Part shown: positions 8,602 to 17,963 of the stretch, in pieces | Numbering within the stretch: position 1 is the first letter of the stretch | How the letters are laid out: every line of letters starts with the position of its first letter | Assembly (NCBI GenBank): GCA_963664605.1 | Contig: OY761536.1 | Coordinates: 2,418,001 to 2,482,000 of the forward strand | Direction of reading: 5' to 3' | From: JAHOYW01 sp963664605 | GTDB taxonomy: Bacteria; Verrucomicrobiota; Lentisphaeria; Victivallales; Victivallaceae | Length of the DNA: 64,000 nt | Made by a program: the position numbers and the translations under genes | The notes under the pieces: model-generated | Told to the model about the DNA's origin: nothing | Database searches by the model: none | The model's input: the letters and a program-made list of their open reading frames with translations, nothing else

Positions 8602-9917
8602 GTAAAAAATACAAAATCGGTGTTATCGGATTAGGTGCGAGAGCTGAAACTTTTGTGCGCCAGTTATATGCCGGTACAGCCGACGCTGAGCTTTTCGGAG
8701 TCTGTGATATTGACGCGGAACGTATGAAAATATTTTGCGACTACTGTGGACTGGAAAATGTTGAGACATTTACAGAGCCGGAAAAATTCCTTACGCAACC
8801 GGAAATGGATGCGGTAATAATAACCACTCCGGATTTTTGTCACCTTGAACCCGCTTCTATAGCTTTACGGGCAAACAAACATGTCTATATAGATAAGCCG
8901 TTGGAAGTTTCTTCAGAACGCTGTCGTGCAATTATCAGGGAAGCGGATAAAAGCACAGCTACTGCTTTTGTCGGGTTCAACTTGCGTGAAGTTACGGTAC
9001 GTCAGAAAGTCAAAGAGATTATCTCAAGCGGAATACTTGGAAAGATAATCCATATTGAGGGACTGGAGCAGCTCAGGCAGGCCCACAGCGCCTCATTTAC
9101 CCGTCGTTTTCATCGCAAGAAAGCACAGAGCGGCGGTTTGTTGAATACAAAATGTTCCCATGATATGGATATCCTGCAGTGGTACATAGGACATGAGCAT
9201 AAAGTAAAGAAAATAGCCAGTTTTGGCGGAATAAATATTTTTAATTCAAGAAAAGCTCCGGCAAAACATTGCCATGAGTGCCCAAGTGATATTTATAAGG
9301 ATTGCCCATACAAAGACCAAGCCGGATTTATCTTTCCGGTTGGCGGAGATAAGCCCTTTCATAAGAGCGAAGAAACTGATGTTTATGGCGGAGATCTTTG
9401 CGTATATAATGGCGATTTTGAATTAGTGGACAATCAAACGGTAATAATGGAATGGGATAACGGCGTTCGCGGCAATTTTAATTTGCAGCTATTCCAGAAT
9501 ACTGGCACGCGTGAAACCAAGATTTGGGGCGAGAGAGGTTTATTGACCGCAAACATTGAAGAAGATATCAAGATTGTGATGTCGGATACTGGTGAAGTAA
9601 TAAAATATGACTTCAGTTCACAGAAAAATGAAGCGCATGTCGGGGGGCACGGTGGAAGCGATCCTAAGATGATAAGTAAATTTATCCGGGCGATTGAAAA
9701 ACCTGAAGCCAGCGATTCAGGACTTTATCACGGACTGGCCGCGACTCTGGTGGCGGAAAAAGCCAGAATAGCGATGGAAACCGGAAAGGTTGTTGAAATT
9801 ACTCCGGCAGAATATACTGCTGAACACTTGAAGATTATTCAAACTTGTAAAATTAATAAAGTCAAAAAACACAGGAGGAAAATTGCAAGTAATGTTGAAG
9901 TATTATCAGTGTCATAG
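8598..9917 (+). CDS. Gfo/Idh/MocA-family oxidoreductase
   Basis: This is a 439-aa NAD(P)-dependent sugar dehydrogenase-type protein. The Rossmann fold is at the N-terminus (KIGVIGLGARAETFV), with the family EKP-like motif as YIDKPLEV near residue 98. A Cys/His cluster (KHCHECPSDIYKDCPY, near residue 225) is unusual for the family and may bind metal. The start is GTG, overlapping the GH20 stop as GTGA, so translation is coupled. The last ~35 residues are basic and unlike the family. Position suggests it oxidises or epimerises a sugar released by the GH20 enzyme, which is inference. Confidence 0.9.
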   Translation: MSKKYKIGVIGLGARAETFVRQLYAGTADAELFGVCDIDAERMKIFCDYCGLENVETFTEPEKFLTQPEMDAVIITTPDFCHLEPASIALRANKHVYIDKPLEVSSERCRAIIREADKSTATAFVGFNLREVTVRQKVKEIISSGILGKIIHIEGLEQLRQAHSASFTRRFHRKKAQSGGLLNTKCSHDMDILQWYIGHEHKVKKIASFGGINIFNSRKAPAKHCHECPSDIYKDCPYKDQAGFIFPVGGDKPFHKSEETDVYGGDLCVYNGDFELVDNQTVIMEWDNGVRGNFNLQLFQNTGTRETKIWGERGLLTANIEEDIKIVMSDTGEVIKYDFSSQKNEAHVGGHGGSDPKMISKFIRAIEKPEASDSGLYHGLAATLVAEKARIAMETGKVVEITPAEYTAEHLKIIQTCKINKVKKHRRKIASNVEVLSVS

Positions 9918-9949
9918 TAAAATAAACCTTAAAAGAAGGAGAATGGAAA

Positions 9950-10696
9950 ATGAAAGAACAAAGAAGTTGCAAGTTGTTAAGAGTAAGTATTTTCACACTC
10001 ATTGAACTCCTCGTCGTGATCGCTATCATAGCAATCCTCGCCTCAATGCTGTTGCCTGCGCTTAATAAAGCACGTGACAAAGCTATTGAGATATCTTGTG
10101 TAAATAAACAGAAACAGATTTCTAATGGTTTTGCGTTGTATTCCGGCGATTATGATGATATTGCCGCGCCTCCGCATATTAAAACTGATGCTGGCTTCAA
10201 CACGCCTTACTGGTGTGAAAAAATAGCTCCTTATCTTGAAGATAAAACATTTGATTATGCCTATAGCCCGGATGAGACAAAAGATATATGGACTTGCCCG
10301 GCTATAAATAAGTCGGTAGTAGTCAATTGGAATGGCTACGGCAGCACATATATGATGAACCAGTCTCTTAACAGCGGCGGTACAAAACATTGGCATGGTA
10401 ATACCCCTCATAATCACGGAATGAAGTTGAACATGATCAAATGGCCTTCAAATGTCATCAGAGTAGCTCCTTCAGGAATTAAGGTAGCAGCTACCAATAC
10501 CCTTATTTCCGCTGATCGCATGGCATTTAATACAAGTATGGTTGTTAATTCCGGTATGGGATTCTGGCACAATGACAGAGCTCCTACTTCTTTTGTGGAT
10601 GGTCATGTTGAATCTATAACTCCAGACGAAGCAAAGAAAGTTCCTGAAGGTAATGGATCATCTTACTTCGGCGGATTTTATTTGAAGCCTGAATAA
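9950..10696 (+). CDS. Prepilin-type N-terminal / H-X9-DG domain protein
   Basis: This 248-aa protein starts with a type IV prepilin signal: basic leader, then FTLIELLVVIAIIAILAS, where a prepilin peptidase would cut before Phe and methylate it. The C-terminal part has H-X9-DG (HNDRAPTSFVDG), the processing-associated motif known from Planctomycetes and Lentisphaerae pseudopilins. It should be a membrane-anchored surface protein. The start at 9950 follows GAAGGAG (9935-9941). Two relatives lie at 39011 and 47648, again inside glycan loci, so one pseudopilin per locus seems to be the rule here. Its function is unknown in the group. Confidence 0.9.
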   Translation: MKEQRSCKLLRVSIFTLIELLVVIAIIAILASMLLPALNKARDKAIEISCVNKQKQISNGFALYSGDYDDIAAPPHIKTDAGFNTPYWCEKIAPYLEDKTFDYAYSPDETKDIWTCPAINKSVVVNWNGYGSTYMMNQSLNSGGTKHWHGNTPHNHGMKLNMIKWPSNVIRVAPSGIKVAATNTLISADRMAFNTSMVVNSGMGFWHNDRAPTSFVDGHVESITPDEAKKVPEGNGSSYFGGFYLKPE

Positions 10697-10726
10697 ACTA
10701 TAAATCTTACTAAATGAGTTTTTAAT

Positions 10727-12709
10727 ATGCGATATTATATATTACTGTTTATCTGCCTTACAATATGCTTTGACAGTTCAGCTTCCGAGTTGAAACAATT
10801 AAAAATGAAAACCATCGGCGCTCCGGTGAAAACCGCACGTCGATGGTCCTGGGCAGTAGCGCCTGATTCAAATGGCAAATGGAAATATATAGCTCAGTAC
10901 TGGAACTATCCATACGGCAAAAAGGCGCCAGATCCGGAATGGATCATTGTCGACCTGGAATCCGGCAAACAGAAAAGCATAAATTTGCCGGGATATGCTA
11001 ACACACTATATTCTGGCGGCAGCCTGATGCGGTCAAAAGACGGAAAACTGTTTTTTTCAACCGGGGACGGACGGATTCATTATTACAGCCCTGAAGAAAA
11101 CAGCATTAAATCTCTCGGCCTTATGTTTCCTGATGACAAAGGATATCGTTTACTCTATCGCCAGATACAAAGTCCCGATGGAATGATTTATATGGGGACA
11201 CAGTCCAGTCATGGTAAACCCGGTCTGGTTCAACTCGACCCCAAAACTCTGAAAACTAAATCATTCAAAAAAGTAGCTGGTATTCAACGAAAAGAAGGTC
11301 TTACCTATGTTTATTATCTTGCTTCAGATCCGCCATGGGTATATCTGGCTGTCGGTAAGGGCATTTGGAGGCTTGCCGCTATTAATGTAAAAACCGGTGA
11401 AAGCAAGATACTGGCGGATAATTGTTCCTGGGTCAGCTTCAAGACTCATCCTTATGGAATTCGTGCGGGAATTCAGAAAATAGATCCGGCAACAAAGAAG
11501 AAAACTTCAGCTTATGTCTGGTGTTACGATGGTAAAATATACCCCGAAATTAAGGGCAAATGCCCGAAACTGCCCGGCAAGACTCTGAAAGAACGCTATC
11601 CGGAGTTTTTCGCTGATAAACCGGCATCAAAAGCACCTTCCATTAATGTCGGTTCTCCAAATGGAGAGGGTGAAATAAAAATTGAAATTAAGCCCGGTAT
11701 AGGCAGAAAAGGGAAAACTATTTGGGGTAGTATAAAAAATACGCATGCGGTTGCTCTTGAATCTTTAATCACCTTGCCAGATGGCAGTTTATTAGGCAAC
11801 GGTAAACAATATAGAGGCTTTTTCCGATATTATCCTGAGAAAAATAAAATTGATTACTATGGAAAACACGGACCAAGTCGTCCGGTATTAACAAACCTTC
11901 AAGGAAAAGTTTACTTTTCAGGATATCCTAGCGGAATGACTTTTGTATATGACCCGGATAAAGCATGGCGGACCCAAGAAAGTATTCCGCACGCTAACAG
12001 AAATGAAATCAATCCTAAAAAATTGAAATATCTGGGAGCTAATATAAGCGGAGCTCACTATGCTTACAGCTTGAAACCCGCATCTAATGGACGGCTTTAT
12101 TTTCTCGGAAGGCTTGAACGCGGACATCAGGGGAGCGGAGTAGCGTATTACGACTTACGTCGGCGAAAAGCTTTTGGTCATCACAAAAAACTGAACTTCA
12201 TCAAACCAAGTAACATGCTGGTAATGGATAAACTCGAACGAGTGTTAATTTCAGGCAGGCTATTAGAAACTAATCCTTATTCAAATGAGAAACCGCCAAT
12301 TGAAACAAAAGTGGTGGTATTTGATATGAACTTGAAAGAGCTTGACCGTTTACAGATCAAAAAAGGCTTGAAAAGTACCGGACATATCTATAAAGCCCCG
12401 GATGAAAACGAATTTATCGCTTTTATCAATCATGAAGGTGTTGATGCTTTGTATCGTTATAATCTGAAAGATAAGAAACTGGTAAAGTGGGTAGAAGTAG
12501 ATAAACCAATTGACAAACTGCTAATTCGGCCAATAGACAATACTTACTGGACAATACAAAACAATGTTCTTGGAAAACTTGACCCTGTCAGTTTAAAGAT
12601 AACTCCAATCGGCAATTTGCCGAAGAAACCAGCTTGTTATGCTTGGAATGGCAAAAAACTCTATGGTACAGTTGGCGGAGATTTGGTAGAAATTGATTCT
12701 AACTTATAA
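10727..12709 (+). CDS. Secreted beta-propeller-like protein
   Basis: This is a 660-aa protein with an N-terminal signal peptide (MRYYILLFICLTICFDSSAS). The body has repeating blades of the type DGKLFFSTGDGRIHYYSPEE, DGMIYMGTQSSHGKPGLVQL, NGRLYFLGR and NTYWTIQNNVLGKLDP, which is typical of a beta-propeller. No catalytic motif is recognised. Neighbours (pseudopilin upstream, CBM96-like downstream) suggest a surface or periplasmic role in glycan binding or processing, for example as a lyase- or hydrolase-type propeller. The fold call is by eye and the function is open. Confidence 0.75.
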   Translation: MRYYILLFICLTICFDSSASELKQLKMKTIGAPVKTARRWSWAVAPDSNGKWKYIAQYWNYPYGKKAPDPEWIIVDLESGKQKSINLPGYANTLYSGGSLMRSKDGKLFFSTGDGRIHYYSPEENSIKSLGLMFPDDKGYRLLYRQIQSPDGMIYMGTQSSHGKPGLVQLDPKTLKTKSFKKVAGIQRKEGLTYVYYLASDPPWVYLAVGKGIWRLAAINVKTGESKILADNCSWVSFKTHPYGIRAGIQKIDPATKKKTSAYVWCYDGKIYPEIKGKCPKLPGKTLKERYPEFFADKPASKAPSINVGSPNGEGEIKIEIKPGIGRKGKTIWGSIKNTHAVALESLITLPDGSLLGNGKQYRGFFRYYPEKNKIDYYGKHGPSRPVLTNLQGKVYFSGYPSGMTFVYDPDKAWRTQESIPHANRNEINPKKLKYLGANISGAHYAYSLKPASNGRLYFLGRLERGHQGSGVAYYDLRRRKAFGHHKKLNFIKPSNMLVMDKLERVLISGRLLETNPYSNEKPPIETKVVVFDMNLKELDRLQIKKGLKSTGHIYKAPDENEFIAFINHEGVDALYRYNLKDKKLVKWVEVDKPIDKLLIRPIDNTYWTIQNNVLGKLDPVSLKITPIGNLPKKPACYAWNGKKLYGTVGGDLVEIDSNL

Positions 12710-12796
12710 TAGTCTTGCAATATAGCTATTGCAGGGATATTATAATCTAAGAAGTATTTAGAAAATTGAAAACATCTTAAAAAAAGGAAAGACCTC

Positions 12797-13498
12797 ATGA
12801 AAAAATCAAAAATCATGATTGCTGTGCTTATTGGAGCTGTTTGCATTTTTAACATTTCAGCCGCAGAAACAGAAAAAGCTTTTAAGCCAACTAAAGATAC
12901 TTGGATAAGCAATGAAAAAGAAGGTAAACCGGGAGATCGTTCTCACCGCAGCTATGGAGCATGCAAGTACTTATCTGTAGATACACAATACAGTGGCAAA
13001 AAAGCAAATATTCTGTTAGAATTTGATCTTAATGAAATCCCTAAAGACGCTAAAATTCTTTCCGCTTTCATAGTTATGGGTCCCAAAGTAAAACCTTCTG
13101 TTGCCGGGCCTAAGGCTATAGAAATCCGCAGGTTGCTGAAAGATGACTGGAAAGAAGGCAAGCAGGGAGATAAAACTCACCGCGCTAAAAAAGCAGCCTC
13201 TTGGATAGCTAGTTCTTATAGTGTCGAAGGCCCTGTGAAATGGGATAAGCCAGGAGCTCTCGGAGAAAAAGACAGCGATGCTAAAGGCATGGTGGTTGTC
13301 AGTGGAAATGAAGTCAAAGATCTGGCGGCTGACGGAGTTGATATTCTTGACCTGGTAAACGCCTGGAATAAAGATCGCAACGTTCAATTCGGACTTTTAA
13401 TCAGAACCACAAATGACAAGATTAATTTATTACGTTGGGCTTCAACCAATGCCGGTGATGACAAAGGTCCACGACTGGTTATTACTTACTCAAAATAA
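12797..13498 (+). CDS. Secreted DNRLRE / CBM96-like domain protein
   Basis: This is a 233-aa secreted protein: signal peptide at residues 1-22 (ISAAE at the likely cut), then one all-beta domain. The opening TKDTWISNEKEG, the strand ILLEFDLNEIPKDAKILSAF and the end LLIRTTNDKINLLRWASTNA with PRLVITYS match the DNRLRE domain, which as CBM96 binds acidic polysaccharide. It is probably a carbohydrate-binding module exported alone to help retain glycan. An AAAGGAAAGA ribosome site precedes ATG. The gene lies between the propeller gene and an M14 peptidase. Confidence 0.78.
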   Translation: MKKSKIMIAVLIGAVCIFNISAAETEKAFKPTKDTWISNEKEGKPGDRSHRSYGACKYLSVDTQYSGKKANILLEFDLNEIPKDAKILSAFIVMGPKVKPSVAGPKAIEIRRLLKDDWKEGKQGDKTHRAKKAASWIASSYSVEGPVKWDKPGALGEKDSDAKGMVVVSGNEVKDLAADGVDILDLVNAWNKDRNVQFGLLIRTTNDKINLLRWASTNAGDDKGPRLVITYSK

Positions 13499-13504
13499 AT
13501 AACA

Positions 13505-14638
13505 ATGAATGACCTTAAGTACATCATAAAAGAATTCGGAAGTCTGGACAAGTATAAAGCTTGTCCGGATTTCTGGAAATCAACTCCTGAAAACAGCATG
13601 AATTTTATTGATTCTTTAAATCAAGCTGTTGTAGGAACCATCGGACAAAGTGCCGGAGGGCGTGATATTATTGCCATTGAATATGGCGACAAGGAAGAGT
13701 TTGACGCGACAGTAAATAATTTACAAAGCTGTCTTGCGTCAAAGATATCAAACCCTGATCCAACAGCAATATTTCCGGAAGAGTTCTATGGAACCAAACG
13801 GCGTACCAAACCAGTACTGGTATTACAAGGGGCTTTGCATGGCGGAGAACTTACCGGTACTGTAGCTTCGCTGAACTTGTGCAGTATCATTGAAAATGGT
13901 ATCGATTTACGTGGTAAAGCCTGGCCAGAACTTCAAAAAATGGCTAAACAATACAGAATACTTATTATTCCATGGCTGAATCCTGATGGCACAGCCCGTT
14001 CAGAAATTCCATGTTCCGCGGGAATACCAGCAAGCCTGTACAGCCGTTTGACTATGGGAAGCAATAAAGATGGTAGTCCAAGTATATATCCTGATAACAA
14101 AAAGCGTTATCCAGAACCTGATATGGCTTATTTGGGCTCTTATTTCAATGACAATGGTTATAATCTGCAATATGATTTCTGCGAAATTGAGCATCAGCCG
14201 GAAACTAAGGCCTGGATGAAATATTATCTTGATGAAAAGCCGGATGCAGTAGTGGCATGGCATTGCGACAGCGGGTCAATGATCAGTTCTCCTCCAGCAT
14301 TACTGCCAGTCGGATTTCAACATCAAATATCAAGAATAGGCGGAGCAGTCAAGCAAAGCCTATCTCGTAAAGGCTATGATATTACTCGGCTAAGCTGGGC
14401 TCAACTCCCCGGCATGGGCAAGGATAACCTTACTCAAATCGAAGCAATATATCATAACTGCGGAGCTCTGCCGATCTTATGTGAACTGCCTGCAGGAGCA
14501 GACAACAAACCGTTCACAGCTGATGAAATGCTGGATGTCGGCTTGATAACTTTAGAGGAGTTATTGTTTTTCGGCTTGGAAGATGGTTTTCGTCCTTATG
14601 AATATCGACAAAAAATTATTAACTCAACAAAAAAATAA
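13505..14638 (+). CDS. M14-family zinc carboxypeptidase
   Basis: This is a 377-aa peptidase of family M14. The zinc ligands are visible: H112-GG-E115 in GALHGGELTG and His253 in VAWHCDSGS. Glu327 in LCELPAGA is the likely catalytic residue, and IIPWLNPDGTARSE is the substrate-pocket motif. No signal peptide is seen. The protein may act on a peptide or an amide-linked amino acid attached to the glycan, for example in peptidoglycan- or mucin-like material; this is inference. It starts seven bases after the preceding stop with no good ribosome site, so coupling is likely. Confidence 0.85.
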   Translation: MNDLKYIIKEFGSLDKYKACPDFWKSTPENSMNFIDSLNQAVVGTIGQSAGGRDIIAIEYGDKEEFDATVNNLQSCLASKISNPDPTAIFPEEFYGTKRRTKPVLVLQGALHGGELTGTVASLNLCSIIENGIDLRGKAWPELQKMAKQYRILIIPWLNPDGTARSEIPCSAGIPASLYSRLTMGSNKDGSPSIYPDNKKRYPEPDMAYLGSYFNDNGYNLQYDFCEIEHQPETKAWMKYYLDEKPDAVVAWHCDSGSMISSPPALLPVGFQHQISRIGGAVKQSLSRKGYDITRLSWAQLPGMGKDNLTQIEAIYHNCGALPILCELPAGADNKPFTADEMLDVGLITLEELLFFGLEDGFRPYEYRQKIINSTKK

Positions 14639-14643
14639 TATCT

Positions 14644-15956
14644 ATGAGTAAATTAGCACTGCTGGGTGGTAAAAAAGCCGTAACCAGCGAAATTCCTAAA
14701 GAAATGTTCCACTGGCCAATCATTAATGACGCGATCAGAAAGTCTGTTCTGAATGTGCTTGAAGACGGTAATATGTCTGGAACAAATATTACGAATGAAT
14801 TCGAAAACGGCTATGCAAAATGGCACGACATGAAATATGGTCTGGGGCACTGTAACGGCACCGCGTCACTGCAAGCCGCGCTATATGGTCTTGGTGTCGG
14901 CAAGGGAGATGAAGTCATTACCCCTGATATAACCTACTGGGCATCAGGCATGCAGGCGATGTCGCTGGGAGCTTCAGTTGTTTTCGCCGATATTGATCCA
15001 AATACCCTGTGTATTGATCCGAATGATATTGAGAAGCGCATTACTGACCGTACAAAGGTGATTGTCGTTGTCCATTATTTAGCCTATCCGGCAGATATGG
15101 ATAGAATCATAGCAATAGCTCGTAGACACGATATAAAAGTACTGGAGGATGTTTCACACGCACATGGCGGAATGTACAAAGGTAAAATATGCTGGGAACT
15201 ATCGGAGACGCTTCTGGATTCTCCTTAATGAGCGGTAAATCATTTTCTGTCGGCGAAGGTGGAATCATGCTGACCAATGACCGTGATGTTTATGAAAGAG
15301 CGATTTTATTTGGTCAGCATTGCCGACATAGCGATATAAAAAATGAACAACTTAAACGGATGAGCGGATTACCACACGGCGGCTGCAAATATCGAATGCA
15401 TCAAGTTTCATCAGCAATGGGACTAGAGCAATTAAAAAAATATCCGGCAGAAATGGCTGAGATCAATAAAGCAATGAACTATTTCTGGGATTTACTCGAA
15501 GGCGTGCCCGGTCTGGATTCTCATCGCCCGCAAAGTTCCGGTTCTAACAAAGCCGGATGGTACGCAGCACATGGCATTTATAAAAAAGAAGAGCTCGGAG
15601 GTTTAAGCATTCAGCGTTTTTGTGAGGCAGTTCGCGCCGAAGGTGTCGGATGCTGCAAACCGGGATGCAACAAGGCTCTACATGATCATCCTTTATTTAA
15701 TACAGTCGATGTTTATAACGAAGGACACCCGACAAACCAGCCGGATGTCCGTCCTGACAGTATCATACTGCCGGTTTCCGCAGCTGTACAGGACAGAGTA
15801 TTCAATCTAGCATGGTTCAAAAAATTTGTTCCTGAAATTATTGAAGAATTTGCTCTGGCACACCGTAAGGTTGCGGAAAACTATCAGGAGCTTTTACCTG
15901 GAGACATACAGAACAACAACGAAGCTGGAGCCTGGGCTCTGACTGCTCGAAAATGA
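14644..15956 (+). pseudogene. DegT/DnrJ/EryC1-type aminotransferase, frameshifted
   Basis: Two overlapping frames (14644-15228 and 15189-15956) together make one PLP-dependent sugar aminotransferase of about 430 aa. The first frame carries the substrate and cofactor side (GHCNGTASLQAALYGLGVG, VIVVVHYLAYPADMD, LEDVSHAHGGMYKGK). The second begins MLGTIGDASGFSLMSGKSF and carries the PLP lysine (AAA 15237-15239). At 15187-15190 the sequence reads ATAT where the protein reading needs a single AT, so an AT dinucleotide duplication breaks the frame. The ATG it creates could allow re-initiation. It may be a real mutation, a sequencing error or a split gene. A complete paralogue follows at 15964. Confidence 0.85.
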
Positions 15957-15963
15957 GATAACT

Positions 15964-17208
15964 ATGAAAAATAAAGAAAATATTGCATTGCATGGCGGCA
16001 TCAAGACTCGCTCCATGCCTTTTCCCAAACTGAAAAAATATGGGGATGCAGAAAAAAAGGCATTGAATGAAGTTGTCGACTCCGGTTCTATGAGCTATTG
16101 GAGTAAAAATAAATGCCTTGAGTTCGCAGAAAAGACTAATAAGTTCTTCGGAACGAAATTCTGTGCAGGCGGTTCTTCAGGTTCCGCGGTAATCCATGCA
16201 GCTGTGGCTGCTCTGGAAATTCCACCAGGTAATGAAGTTATAACTTCCCCAATCACTGATTTGGGAACCCTGATCGGAATTCTTTATCAAAACCTGATTC
16301 CGGTATTTGCTGACGTCGATCCATACAGCTATAACCTGACGGCGGAAACGATCCGACAGGCGCTAACTGAAAACACTCGTGCTATCGTAGTAGTTCATCT
16401 GGCCGGTAATCCATGTGAGATGGATGAAATAATGGAACTGGCAAATGAACACGACATACCAGTAATAGAGGATTGCGCCCAAGCATATAACGGCATATAT
16501 AAAGGGGAAAAAGTTGGAACCATAGGTGATGTCGGTTGTTTTTCGCTTAACGAATCCAAACATATAAGCTCAGGTGACGGAGGCTTTGCAATCACTGATG
16601 ATGAAAAGTTATTTTACAATATTCATAACTATCTGGACAAATATTATGACCGTTTCGGAAGAGGCAATAAGATGGATTGTCTGGCTCCCTGTTACCGTCT
16701 AAGTGAATTGCAGTACGCTGTCGCTTCGGTGCAGCTTGATAAAGTTGAAGAGTTGACCGCAAAAAGAAATTCTCATGGCAGGCTCTTAACGTCATTAATT
16801 ACTGATGGTTCTTTTATTTTTCCACAAAAAGAATCAGAATACTCAAAAAGTTCATACTGGTTCTATATGTTCAGACTGAATCAGGGAAAAATTAGTTGTA
16901 CTCCAGAGGAATTTGTCGAAGCTCTTCGTGCAGAAGGAATCGGATGCTCCAAAGGATATCTACCGCGCCCATTGTACATGGAAAAAATGTTTACGGAGAA
17001 AAATTTTTTCCCGGGTGGCATCTGGCCTGCTGAAGTAGTTTCCGGTAGAAAATATTCTTATCATCAGGGGCTTTGTCCGAATGCAGGAGCAATTCTCTCG
17101 GATTCAGTCAGGCTGACTTTGAATGAAGCATTTACAAGTGATGATATAAAAGATATTGCTGAAGCCATCAATAAAATATGTAAATATTTTGCAAACAATA
17201 AAGGTTAA
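15964..17208 (+). CDS. DegT/DnrJ/EryC1/StrS-family aminotransferase
   Basis: This is a 414-aa PLP enzyme of the sugar aminotransferase family, which interconverts keto and amino sugars. CAGGSSGSAVIHAAVAAL is the phosphate-binding region, VIEDCAQAYNG holds the PLP-stacking and binding Asp, and Lys199 in SLNESKHISSGDGGF is the Schiff-base lysine. Length is normal. It is a diverged tandem copy of the broken gene just upstream, so the two may act on related substrates or replace each other. Its stop overlaps the next start (TAATG). Confidence 0.92.
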   Translation: MKNKENIALHGGIKTRSMPFPKLKKYGDAEKKALNEVVDSGSMSYWSKNKCLEFAEKTNKFFGTKFCAGGSSGSAVIHAAVAALEIPPGNEVITSPITDLGTLIGILYQNLIPVFADVDPYSYNLTAETIRQALTENTRAIVVVHLAGNPCEMDEIMELANEHDIPVIEDCAQAYNGIYKGEKVGTIGDVGCFSLNESKHISSGDGGFAITDDEKLFYNIHNYLDKYYDRFGRGNKMDCLAPCYRLSELQYAVASVQLDKVEELTAKRNSHGRLLTSLITDGSFIFPQKESEYSKSSYWFYMFRLNQGKISCTPEEFVEALRAEGIGCSKGYLPRPLYMEKMFTEKNFFPGGIWPAEVVSGRKYSYHQGLCPNAGAILSDSVRLTLNEAFTSDDIKDIAEAINKICKYFANNKG

Positions 17209-17963
17209 TGATGATTGATTTTCACATACATAATCAGGGCAAAAGTATAGAAGACCTTGCTTATATAATAAAACGTGCAAGAGGTCTTGGTGTCAAGCAC
17301 ATGGTGAATCTCGGCGATGTTCTTGCTTATGGTTTTGTCCCCAACGAACAGCAAATCCGGGAAATCAATGACTGGACTATAGAAATATCCAGACATTTTC
17401 CTAAAGAGATTACAGGTTTTATGTTTTTGAACCCTGATAATTCCGCTAAATCAGTATCTGACGAAATAAAACGCTGTGTTGATTCAGGTCTCAAAGGAAT
17501 TAAATTGGAAGCATCCCTTAATTCAAGAGATCCAAAGATGTCAACAGCAGTAGAAACTGCCATTGAAATGGATTTGCCCTTCCTGCAGCATTGTTGGAAT
17601 AAAAGCAGTAATATGCTTGAAAGAGAATCCGACAGTTCTGATGTGGCATTTTTAGCAGCAAAATATCCTGAATTAAAATTAATTATTCCACATCTGACAG
17701 GAATCGGAATTCGAGGAGTTATGGACTTGGCTCCACATAAAAATGTTTATATAGACACGTCAGGCGGGCAGCCTGATGCGGGGCTTGTTGAATATGCGGT
17801 AAAAACAATCGGAGCAGATCGCGTATTGTTTGGTTCAGATGTATATGGAGTACGCGGTCGAGATCAAGCCTGCCAAATGGGTAGAATTCTCTATGCGGAT
17901 ATTTCAGATGTTGATAAAGAAAAAATCTTATATTCAAATGCAAAGGAGCTGTTGAAATTATGA
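17208..17963 (+). CDS. Amidohydrolase family protein (TIM-barrel metal hydrolase)
   Basis: This is a 251-aa amidohydrolase-2-type protein. The first metal site DFHIH is at residues 4-8, LQHCWN gives a His near residue 126, IIPHLTGIGIRG another, and VLFGSDVYG the final Asp. The protein probably hydrolyses a lactone, carboxylate or amide on a sugar-derived product. It starts within TAATG at the end of the aminotransferase gene and ends in an ATGA overlap with the next gene, so the three are co-translated. Confidence 0.85.
   Translation: MMIDFHIHNQGKSIEDLAYIIKRARGLGVKHMVNLGDVLAYGFVPNEQQIREINDWTIEISRHFPKEITGFMFLNPDNSAKSVSDEIKRCVDSGLKGIKLEASLNSRDPKMSTAVETAIEMDLPFLQHCWNKSSNMLERESDSSDVAFLAAKYPELKLIIPHLTGIGIRGVMDLAPHKNVYIDTSGGQPDAGLVEYAVKTIGADRVLFGSDVYGVRGRDQACQMGRILYADISDVDKEKILYSNAKELLKL

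Noticed and set aside
12716..12733. Inverted repeat TGCAATA-tagc-TATTGCA after the propeller gene
   Set aside because: Perfect 7-bp stem but no T-run and no second copy; too little to call a terminator or operator.
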